Source of the DNA: Datisca glomerata
Taxonomy: Eukaryota; Streptophyta; Magnoliopsida; Cucurbitales; Datiscaceae
Assembly: GCA_003255025.1 (NCBI GenBank)
Contig: QANY01000230.1
Coordinates: forward strand, 545,787-609,786
Direction: 5' to 3'
Length of the DNA: 64,000 bases
In this document: in pieces, positions 55,344 through 64,000 of the stretch
How positions within the stretch are numbered: the stretch's first letter is position 1
How the letters are laid out: each line of letters begins with the position of its first letter
Notes under the pieces: model-generated
Databases searched by the model: none
What the model was told of the DNA's origin: nothing
What the model saw: the letters and a program-made list of their open reading frames with translations, nothing else
Program-made: the position numbers and the translations under genes

Positions 55344-56430
55344 TCCAGATGTAGATCTCCTATCTGTCTTTGACCCAGTATAGTCAGCATCAGTAAAACA
55401 AGACACATCAAATGTGTTTTTGGAGGAATAGAAAAGACCAAGGCCCGGACAAGACTTCAAGTTTCTCAAAATGTGGTAAATTGCATCCAAATGTGAAGTA
55501 TGGGGAACATGTATAAACTGGCTCACAAGGCTAACAGAAAATGCCAGATCGGGACGTGTGTTAGTCAGATAAATAAGTTTTCCAACCAATCTCTGATACA
55601 TACTCGAATTTGCTAATCGGTCATCTGATTCAGCTGAAAGTTTGACATTCGAATCCATAGGTGTAGATGCAGGTTTACATCCCAACATCCCAATATCATC
55701 AAGCAGGTTAAGAACATACTTCCGCTACGAGAGAGAGATACCTATCTCGGAACGAGTAACCTCAATACCAAAAAAATACTTTAGCCCCCCTAAATCTTTG
55801 ATATTAAAAGCTGAACTAAGATCTTTCTTGACCTTAGTAATGCCGATATTGTCATCACCAGTCAAGATGATATCATCCACATACACAGAGAGGATGACAC
55901 ATTGCCCGAATAAATTACGTCTGATAAAACATGTATGATCAGAGTGACATCTAATAAATCTCAACTCAAGCACCACTGCACTAAACCGAGCAAACCAAGC
56001 CCGCGAAGACTGTTTCAACCCGTACAAGGATTTTCGCAAACGACATACTTTCCCTGAATACTCCCCCCTCAGCCCGAAAACCCGGAGGCGCATCCATATA
56101 AATAATCTCATCCAAATCACCGTTCAAGAAGGCTTTCTTAACATCCATCTGAAGCAAGGGCCAGAAGCGAGAAGCAGCCAAAGAGATAATAAGACGAACA
56201 GTAGTGAGTTTTGCAACAGGGGCAAATGTTGCATTGAAATCCTTCCCGGGAATCTGAGTAAAACCTTTGGCGATTAGACGTGCCTTGTACCGATTAACAG
56301 TTCCATCTGCATCATATTTAAGATTGAATACCCAATGACATCCAACCGTTTTCTCCCCCTGAGGCAAAATAACCAAGTCCCGAGTATGATTATCTTGCAA
56401 GGCTTTCATCACATCTTGCATAGCGGCCAC
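55344..56430 (-). pseudogene. copia reverse transcriptase and RNase H start
   Basis: Frame 55981-56430 has [26 protein letters not shown] and [20 protein letters not shown], the RT N-terminal half. Frame 55725-56120 continues with YVDDIILTGDD (catalytic DD pair) and FNIKDLGGLKYFFGIEV. Frame 55275-55688 has KLIYLTNTRPDLAFSV and the RNase H opening DADYTGSKTDRRSTSG. Frame changes between pieces show decay, but each block is well preserved, suggesting a fairly recent insertion. Confidence 0.85.
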
Positions 56431-58111
56431 CCACCGTGGGTCTCATATTGCTTCCCTAACAGATCACGGAATCGCAGTAGAATCAATGTGACTAACAAAT
56501 CCCTGAAAGGAATTGGACAGAGCACTATACGAAATATGATTCACAATAGGGTGGTCAATAGAACATGATAAAATGAGGCAATTAGGGGGGCGATGGTCCC
56601 GTAAAGGATATCGTCAAGAGGGGGGATGATCAGTACCTTCGTTCGTAGAGGAGTTCAGCACAGGGAGATGAGAGCGACGACTATACATCTTGGTAGGAGG
56701 ACTTGCAATGGGAGGCAAAGAAGTAGGAGAAACAACGGGAGCATCTATATTTGGAGGGTCAAGAATAGGGATAGGACGAGGAAGATCCTCAACAGATGGG
56801 ACCCTAGTCCTAATACCAATGGAACTAGAAAAGAATGGGGTATTCTCCCAAAAAGTAACATCCAAAGAAGAAATAAACCGTCTAGATGAGGGATCGTAAC
56901 ATCACCCTTTGGACTAAGATGAGTATCCCATAAATGTGCAACGGATAGACCTATCATCTAACTTTGTTTGAGTAGGACTCTTGTTTTGAATAAAGCAAAC
57001 ACAACCAAAGACACGAGGAATAATAGGGAAAATGGGGTTTTCGGGATCAAGAAGACCTAAAGGAGTTTGCTCGCCAAGATTCGACTAGGAACTCTATTAA
57101 TCAAATATGTTGCGGTGAGAACAAACATGTCCCAAAAAATTTGAGGAATCGACATTCCCTTCAAAAGGCAACGGGAAATGCCCATAAGGTGACGATTCTT
57201 ACACTCAGCTACGCCATTTTGTTCAGGAGTATATGGACATTTAAGCTGCTGAAGAATCCCAAGACTAAGAAAGATGAGAGACGAGATCACCCAAAATATA
57301 CTCCCCCCATTATCAGAACGAATCGATCGAACAACAGTTTGATACTGGGTTTTGATCATAGTAAGAAATTGTTTAAGCACATGTGAGACATCAGATTTTT
57401 TCCTAAGCAAATAAATCTATGTACATCTAGAAAAGTCATCAATAAATGTGACATAATATCGATGTCTAGACATAGCAGTAACATGAGATGGGCCCCAAAC
57501 ATCAGAGTGAATTAAATCAAATGTGGCAACAGATCTATTCATGTGAGAAATATAAGGCTCACGACAATGTTTCGAAAGCTCGCAAATTTCACATTTAAAC
57601 TGAAAATGTTTACATGCATTAATCAACGAAGGAAATAACGAACAAAGATATTGAAAATTGACATGTCTCAAACGAGCATGCCACAAATGTAAGTCTCTAA
57701 AAGAAAAAAGGAAATAAGAAAATAAAAAATAATAGAAGAGGAAACTCGAATAATAGGATCTGGTGGTTGAAGGGGAGGTGGATCGCCAAAGTAGTATAGT
57801 CCATCCCGCTCATACCCCCTGCCAAAAATCCTCTTCGTACGATGGTCCTGCAAAAAACAACGATCAACCAAAAAAATGACAGCACAATCAAGAGCTTTGG
57901 CTAGGCGACTAACAGATAAAAGGTTCATAGCAAATTTGAGCAAATGAAAAACAGAGGTAAGAGTAATTTCAGGAGACAGTTGTACAGTCCATCTACCGCT
58001 CACAACAGTCTGAGAACCATCAGCTGACTGTGCCAAACCTTTAACAGGTTCCAATGGTGTAGAAAAAACTGATAACTCACCAGTCATATGATCATTTTCC
58101 CCCGAATCCAA
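56431..58111 (-). pseudogene. copia protease and integrase
   Basis: Frame 57668-58111 starts with the protease region (MDSGENDHMTGELSVFST, where the active site is normally DSGA). Frame 57417-57686 holds the integrase zinc-binding part (HARLRHVNF, CEICELSKHCREPY) and the first catalytic stretch (DLIHSDVWGPS, YYVTFIDDFSR). Frame 57057-57410 holds RSDNGG, TPEQNGVAE and TATYLINRVPS. A stretch of proline/serine-rich linker follows near 56614-56957. Stops occur between the frames. Confidence 0.82.
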
Positions 58112-58114
58112 AAT

Positions 58115-59200
58115 CTATGTAGGTGACTCAGTACGAATATGAAGTGTAGTGGGAGTACCTGAGGCAGTGGAGGTAGGAGGATCATAGACATGAGCAATAA
58201 CAATAGTAAAAGTCTGCTGAGACATAAGACGAGGCACCTGAGCCTGTAAAGCTGCTCCTTGAGAGTGGACAGATGACTCGACCAAATTACCGGTGGCTAT
58301 AGAAGTATTAGCTACTGTTGCCGATCTAGTAGGTATATTAATCTTCTTCTGGAATTGAGCGCGTAACTCGGGATGAAATTTCCAACAAGTATCCTTGATA
58401 TGACCATTGTTCCCACAATGATGACAAAATTTCTTCCCAGCTGGAGGACGATAACTAGAGAAACCACGAGCACGAAGGGCCATCTGATCATTATTACTAG
58501 CAGTAGCAGGGATGAGAGTCGGGATCGAGATAAGACGTCGACGCTCATCTCCATCAACCATGACAAAGGTCTCAAGCAAGGATGGTACAAGAGAGGAATT
58601 AAGGATTTGGGTATGAAGTGACTCAAATTTAGGCTTAAGCCCCATCAGAAATGCATATGTGTGATGACGATCTAGCCTTTTGAGTGCTACATGAGCCATT
58701 GTCTCAAACTCACTGACTGGTTCATATTGAGCCATCTCATCCCATCGTACACGTAAATATCCAAAAAATTGAGCAACATTCGATCCAAGTCTCTCCTGAT
58801 TGGCACTAGCAATCTCCTGATACAACTCAAAATATAGAGCCGCATTCCTTGAACGGGCATACATGGCAGTGAAAGCATTCCACAAATCGACAACCGTCTC
58901 ATTATACATAAATATATTATAGACCGAAGACTCCATAGATCCAAACATCCATCTCGATATCAAATAGTTATCAACTATCCATTGGGATTCTTTTGCATCG
59001 TCATCTTTAGGGCGAGGAACACGTCCTTGAAGCCAAAGACTCTTTCCCCATCCACCAAGAAATAACTTCAACGATTGAGACCAAGCAGCGAAATTTCATT
59101 CATTTAAAAGAACACTAGTAACTCTTCCACCGGACACAGGATAAGCCAGATCTGGCTTAGCAACAGCTCGTAACAGCAGCATTTGAAGATTCAGACATCA
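58115..59200 (-). pseudogene. copia gag
   Basis: A long frame of 318 codons (58115-59071) includes SQWIVDNYLISRWMFGSMES, LFLGGWGKSLWLQGR and the zinc knuckle CHHCGNNGHIKDTCWKFHP. Sequence upstream (about 59100-59200) reads the expected NFAAWSQSLKLFLGG start behind a TGA stop, so translation of a full gag is blocked. It is the best preserved part of this element. Confidence 0.82.
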
Positions 59201-59396
59201 CAAATCCAAGAAAACAATACAAATTACAAAGAAAATCCGATGGAAAGATGAAGAAAGATTGAACACGACCGTCTATATCATGAAAAAGTCATCAAATGAG
59301 TGACCAAACTGTGGTCTAAGCCATGCCGTGATGGAGGCGGTCGACGCGAGTGGCGGTGGTCGGCGCTGTCTGGTGGCTGTGGCAGATTAGGGTTAG

Positions 59397-59409
59397 GCTG
59401 TGATAGCAA
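59397..59409 (-). other. Primer-binding site of the GSH1-inserted copia
   Basis: The minus strand reads TTGCTATCACAGC, matching TGGTATCAGAGC at 10 of 12 positions, just inside the LTR. Confidence 0.6.
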
Positions 59410-59568
59410 CTAGAAAGCTAAAAGAGTTATATTAATCAATAAAATTTAGATAGTATATGGGGTATTTATACACATGGATAAAAAGTTAAAAATACTAAAA
59501 TACCTTTAAATATCAGAAAAGTAGTAAAGATAAACAATATTATCCAACAATATCCATATTGTTTGTCA
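59410..59568 (-). repeat. 5' LTR of the GSH1-inserted copia
   Basis: A short LTR with a TATA-type box (GTATAAATACCCC on minus, about 59460-59472). The inner end lacks a clear CA. The partner LTR is absent. Confidence 0.65.
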
Positions 59569-60206
59569 CACTAAAAACCATATTATCTCGACCTTTACAA
59601 CAAATAGTCTCTGTATGAATGCAGTAAGGCATTTCAATACGTGTAATGAGAGCCATGCCGTGCCCTAAATCATAATCGCATGATTAGCAGTCACAAGTGT
59701 ATAATTACCAGCAAGAAACTGAAAATTACAGAAAATAAAAGCTGGATATTTAAATTTCAGCTAAATGCTATTTACTTTGCTTGACCAACCACGATATTTT
59801 CTTTGTGGATACTAAGGAAATGCTTTTACTCTGTAATCAAAGTATCACAATAAATCTAGTCGCATCCAATGAGGAGAAACCTGTGGAGCATATAGCTACC
59901 ACAATATATGAATGTTGCAGATAACTACTATTACAAGATAAATTGTGATTTTTGATTATAAGACACGAATCAGAAATACAACAATGATATACACATTACC
60001 TTCACATATAAGAACCAAAACCAGGAAACAACTTTTTGTACTTGTACAAAATGCAAATTACAAAACCAATGAAACTAACATTTGGGAGAAAGAAATAACG
60101 TAAAAAAACAAGGAAAACAACCACACCTACTATGCATGCCAGAAAAACTTCCATGGCAATTGAACCAATTATGAATTGGAAAGAAGAAAAGATAAGAGAA
60201 ACTTAC

Positions 60207-60420
60207 TGAAGCTAGCAAAAGATGGTCTAAGCTTAAAAAAATCACCAAGGGAAGAAAGAAGCCATGCATAGAATATCCACCTTGTAGTGTTCCTGGTTTT
60301 CCCAGAGAGAGAGAGAGAGGGTCAAATGGTTTTTGCTTTTCTTTCTTCCATAACGTAATCTAGATTGAGATTGTAGAGTACAGAATGTGGACGCTCAATT
60401 GTGCGGCACCTTAATCCAAA
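60207..60420 (-). promoter_or_regulatory. Probable non-coding first exon (5' UTR) and core promoter side of GSH1
   Basis: The minus strand has a CT-rich leader (ctctctctctctggg, about 60300-60317), then ends at a strong donor (CA|GTAAGT, 60207/60206). The matching acceptor (gatttag) lies 8 bp before the GSH1 ATG. Its position and base composition fit a leader exon. This is inferred from splice signals only. Confidence 0.4.
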
Positions 60421-61144
60421 GTTTGGCTCACTCGGCTAGTTGCTCACACGTTTGCCGTTACCATTTTACCCCTTATAATCTCACCGTATACGCTAGTAAG
60501 CTTATCTTATACGATAACATTTTCTTCCTCATTCTGATTTTAGTTTTCATATCACTTTAATTCACATTTTATGATATTTCCACATTAAAAAGCTCCAATC
60601 CCACAAAGATTATTCACGTAACTACTATTGAGATTCTTCAAAACATACTTCGTAGTCCCTTGGTTATCCTTTAAATGAGAGATAACAACAACTTATACAA
60701 CCTTTCATTCTAAGGAGGCCCTACTTATCCTACGAAGAGGACTTTGATGTAGTCAAGTTTGTCTACGAGAAAATTCAAAGAGTAGCCATACTTGGAGCCT
60801 AGGATGAAGCACTGCGTAGGCAAAGCAGTAATGGTAGCATCAGTACCTGCATAATCTTTTTTCTTTACAATAAGGAAATGTGAACTAATAGATAGAGTCA
60901 GTTATTGATCCAAAAATCGGTAGTAACATAAGTCATAACTTCCATACGTCTAGAGAGAAGTGATGGCTCTTCGACCTCAATATTAATTTTATATCGTGAG
61001 GTTGAGTTCCTTATCTAGGAGATACTAAGATAGACAGTCATAGTGGCTTCCATACCTATCTTCTATAGAGTAAAAAGCTTATCAACCTATGATTAGTAGA
61101 TCTATATAATAACACTGCCAAAATAGTAGTTAAACGTATCTCCC

Positions 61145-61413
61145 CTCTTCAAGAGACAAGTTTCCAAGTAGGATATCCTCTCTTCAAGAGGTGAATTTCT
61201 CAAGTAATTGCCTCTCCAAGAGGCGACTTCCACAAAGAACATAAATAAGAACTTGTCTTCAAAAGGTGAGTCTTACATAAAGCATATCTTGCTTCTTCAA
61301 GAGGCAAGGTCGTCTATGAGTTTTCTATTGCTACCCCTATAGTAAAACATTCTAGTATCATCAAGCTGAACAATTACGTATATGAGTAACTCACACTCTT
61401 CAAAAGGTGATTT
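61145..61413 (+). repeat. Spaced motif CTCTTCAAGAGGTGA, six copies
   Basis: Variants lie at about 61145, 61177, 61211, 61255, 61291 and 61395. The core ctcttcaagag is palindromic, so each copy is a small hairpin. Spacing varies from 32 to 104 bp. An inverted partial (aaatcacctttt) follows at about 61434. Confidence 0.55.
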
Positions 61414-62117
61414 CAACTGACGTATATAAAATTGAAATCACCTTTTTACGAAGCAATATTCAGGTGACTAAAACTATATCATTTTTTTCTAATTACTTTA
61501 AAAAGTTTGTTGTTTTAATAAATTTTTAAAAATCACTAATGACATAACTCCCAATACCAAATACCGGAAGTTCACATATATTTATTTGCATCCCAATAAG
61601 ATTATCGAAACTTTCACTCTCAAACTATCACCGATTTACACATTTTAAATTTTAAACTGAAAATTTTCGATTTTGCTTTATAAATTTCTTAAGTTTCATT
61701 TTTAACTTTTTGTTCAGAATATGCTGGAAAATACAGTTGTTCAAATATGCTCAAAATGTTGCCATGTAGCACACATAACATGATTACAACATTTTGCAGA
61801 GGGAAAAATCTGATGGTTTGTGTTAGTGTAAACGGCGATGCTTTAGGCTTCTCTAAAATGATTGTTTTAGACATATTCTGAATGGGAAGGTTTAAAAGAA
61901 TTTCTTAAATAGTTTAGGGAGTAAAATATAAATTTTAAAGTTTAGAATTTTTTAAGTCTGAATTGATGATATTTTGAGAATAAAAATTATATTTAATCAT
62001 ACTAAATAAAATTATGGTCTCCCGAAGGGAGCACATGGACGGGAGCGTGTTATCTTTTTGTTTTTAGGATTCTTCTAACTATATAACTAATTGACAGTTA
62101 TTGTAGAGTTCCTTGTA

Positions 62118-62615
62118 TTTATGTGAAATACTTAATATACTAACATATAATGTACGTGACACACACGTATGATTATTACTTATTTGTTTATGATGAATTA
62201 AAAAATACACTAGTCATACACACGTATGATGTACGTGTATTTGAATGTATTATATTTATAACTATGATTATTACTTATTTGTTTATGATGAATTAAAAAA
62301 TACATTTAGCCCCATATTTTTTTTATTTATTTGAGTGAAATCAAGACAACGCTTTATTGTTATTTTTTTATTTGTTGGTATATTATTGTTGAACAATATA
62401 ATAGAAAACACCATGCATTTTTCAAAAAAAAAAGAATAGTATACAGGAAAAATGTACTTGATTTTTTTTTAAAAATGTGACATCATTAAAGGTAAATAAT
62501 CTATTTCATGTGTTATTATAAACTTGATCTTAATTATTTTATTCCAAAATTTATCACTAATAAATTATGTGTTATTATATTTATGTGAAATATTTAATAT
62601 ACTAACATATAAAAC
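62118..62615 (+). repeat. Short direct repeats
   Basis: A 41-bp block (atgattattacttatttgtt and onward) occurs identically at 62169-62209 and 62264-62304. A second block, tttatgtgaaatayttaata followed by tactaacatataa, occurs at about 62118-62150 and 62580-62612. Confidence 0.75.
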
Positions 62616-64000
62616 ATAACATAAATAAAGTCTCTAAAAGTGTGATGTAATTGGATTATTAAAATCTATTATTCAATTTTTTACGTCAATAATTTACTTG
62701 CTCTGTACTTTTATAAATCTTATATGATAAACTTGGGTGTGTAAGTTTCTCATTATGTAATGTGTCATTTTTTATTAGCTCAAATTGTGCCACATGTCAT
62801 TGTGCATTTAACTAATAAATAGATATTAAAATATGTTAAATAAATATTAATTACTAACAAGTTATTATTTGCAAATAATTATTTTAGGGACTAACTATTG
62901 TGTATTTTATGTTGATAATAGATCGGTTTTATAATTACTATGTAAACTTAATTGAATAAATTGTTATTTCATAATCGATAGTAACAAGTTTTATACATAA
63001 AATTTAATATACTAAGATTGAAAAACGTTGTAATTACATTTATATTTATTGTATTAGACAATTTTTACATATAGGTGTTGTGTTTACTTTTATCATAAAT
63101 TACAATGTGTAACCAACAAATAATTTTTATAACTAGATTTTTCTCTATCATATTCGTATAGCTAAACCGTATAATACAAAAGGAAAGTTATTAATAATAC
63201 ATTATAAGTTGAACTTATATTATGTAATTTACAATTTTATAGCATAACTTCAATCGTTTAAGCTTTTCATCTCCTCTATCTTTCAAATAATCAATTAACG
63301 TAATGAAGACAATTGTAATGATTGAATCAATAAATAAGGAATTGATTTATAATTATAAAAACCCACCGGAAATACTAAAAGTCTAATCCCTTTTGAATTT
63401 TTGTAATTGTCTTAGTCCTATAAAATAATGGACTCTTTTATGTTAATAAAACTTATATACATAGTTAGATATAGACATCTCTTATTACACTATATGTTCA
63501 TGTCCAATTTTTTTCATGTATCAAAGTTAAGATTAGAGTTAATTAATAATTGTTTTTAATTTTTTATATATTGAAAAATTAAATTAAATTTATTTATAAC
63601 TATTCACACTGATATAAAAACATAAGATTAAAGTCTAGAACATTACATTATTGAAAAATAAATTAGCATTTTATAACATGAGTAACATCAACTTTTACAT
63701 AATGAGTGCAGAACCAAGCTAATTATGAACATATAAACTGATTTTTTTAATATCGTAAAAAGTATATATATGAAATATATACCTAATCAAATATTTTAGG
63801 ATTAACTCTTATGTCTTATATTTTAGGATATTTTATACCTCACAAATTTGTCATGTGTCCATATCAAACTTTATACTAAATATAAAATAGATATATTAAA
63901 ATAAATTGTTAGATACAGATCTTTATCGGTATAAACTGTATCTTAATAAATCCCAAGAATTCATGTTGAATACAACAAGAATCAATTAAATGTAAAGCGG

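Larger units (their letters stand above)
55344..59568 (-). mobile_element. Ty1/copia element inserted in GSH1 exon 1, lacking its 3' end
   Basis: The minus-strand element begins at the right with an LTR of about 158 bp (start TGACAAACAATATGG, directly after GSH1 codon 29) and carries gag, protease, integrase, RT and the start of RNase H. It ends abruptly after the RNase H residues DRRSTSG. The remainder of RNase H and the 3' LTR are missing, and the sequence passes straight into GSH1 exon 1 (PLTKEDLVAYL). A deletion after insertion, removing the element's 3' end plus adjacent exon, explains this best. Confidence 0.85.
47636..59664 (-). pseudogene. GSH1: Glutamate-cysteine ligase (gamma-glutamylcysteine synthetase, plastid type), disrupted
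   Basis: GSH1 makes gamma-Glu-Cys, the first step of glutathione synthesis in plastids. Fifteen coding exons are traceable: 59656-59569 plus 55343-55279 (exon 1, split by a copia), 54974-54823, 54595-54488, 53319-53227, 52088-52005, 51857-51789, 51389-51319, 51231-51163, 50152-50059, 49916-49827, 49741-49657, 49499-49411, 48508-48428, 48348-48279 and 47723-47636. Typical stretches are [27 protein letters not shown] and [12 protein letters not shown]. Lesions: retrotransposon in the transit-peptide exon with flanking coding sequence lost; +1 A in exon 2 (run of 6 A); exon 11 donor GT changed to CT; premature TAG and a -1 shift in exon 15. Exon 8 uses a GC donor. Conserved residues are altered (EPGGQ to EHGGQ; HQTC to HQTY). 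Introns are retained, so it is a former genomic gene or duplicate, not a retrocopy. A functional copy presumably exists elsewhere (inference). Confidence 0.88.
60421..64000. other. AT-rich intergenic region
   Basis: No gene on either strand. The minus frame at 61689-61874 and other short frames lack any domain. It holds the spaced short motif at 61145-61413 and the direct repeats near 62.1-62.6 kb. Confidence 0.5.

Noticed and set aside
55642..55938. Plus-strand ORFs within the copia in GSH1 (also 56335-56568, 56626-56899, 57141-57386, 58373-58621)
   Set aside because: All are antisense to well-matched copia gag-pol frames.
47636..59664. Calling GSH1 a functional gene
   Set aside because: Five independent defects, including a retrotransposon in coding exon 1 and a dead splice donor, rule out a normal product from this copy as sequenced.
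60075..60269. Minus-strand 64-codon ORF as a GSH1 transit peptide
   Set aside because: It lies upstream of and partly overlaps the inferred leader exon end; the ATG at 59656 gives a much better match to GSH1 N-termini.

Overview
The window is nuclear DNA from a flowering plant, most likely a eudicot. Intergenic sequence is AT-rich and packed with nested transposable elements. The genes have many short exons with GT-AG introns, there is a nuclear-type tRNA-Cys, and the recognisable proteins are plant-specific: a brassinosteroid-signalling kinase, plastid glutamate-cysteine ligase, DELLA and B-box fragments. The species cannot be named from the sequence alone.

Layout. 1-19300 is a transposon nest. 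A Ty3/gypsy-like element on the minus strand (LTRs at about 1087-1794 and 18264-18946) has been invaded by a solo LTR (3445-5345) and by a complete but decayed Ty1/copia element (7160-17936). One LTR of that copia was later hit by a Harbinger-type MITE (8662-9426). A tRNA-derived SINE (771-967) and an 82-bp minisatellite (5440-5925) lie in the same block. 19300-28300 is gene-poor: a Mutator-like element (20650-21975) carries a broken B-box zinc-finger gene fragment, a probable Harbinger element contains a hAT-like insertion, and there are several diverged local repeats.

29273-35495 holds the only apparently intact protein gene: a ten-exon BSK7/BSK8-type receptor-like cytoplasmic pseudokinase (485 codons plus stop). 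Its introns carry a SINE, a LINE tail and a TRIM-like mini-retrotransposon. It is followed by a Mutator-type MITE and a tRNA-Cys(GCA) gene on the minus strand. 38415-40136 is a second Mutator-like element with inverted repeats of about 240 bp and a 9-bp target duplication. It carries the N-terminal, GID1-binding part of a DELLA gene without the GRAS domain. A degenerate Ale/Retrofit-like copia element (40151-44960) follows 14 bp after its end.

47636-59664 is a glutamate-cysteine ligase (GSH1) gene on the minus strand whose fifteen coding exons can still be traced. It is a pseudogene. A third copia element sits inside the transit-peptide exon, part of exon 1 is missing, and there are further frameshifts, a stop codon and a lost splice donor. 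The truncated copia RNase H frame runs in frame into the surviving GSH1 exon-1 sequence. 60421-64000 shows only AT-rich non-coding DNA with short repeats.

The genes do not form a pathway or cluster. What stands out is how often transposons here have captured, disrupted or fused with host gene pieces.
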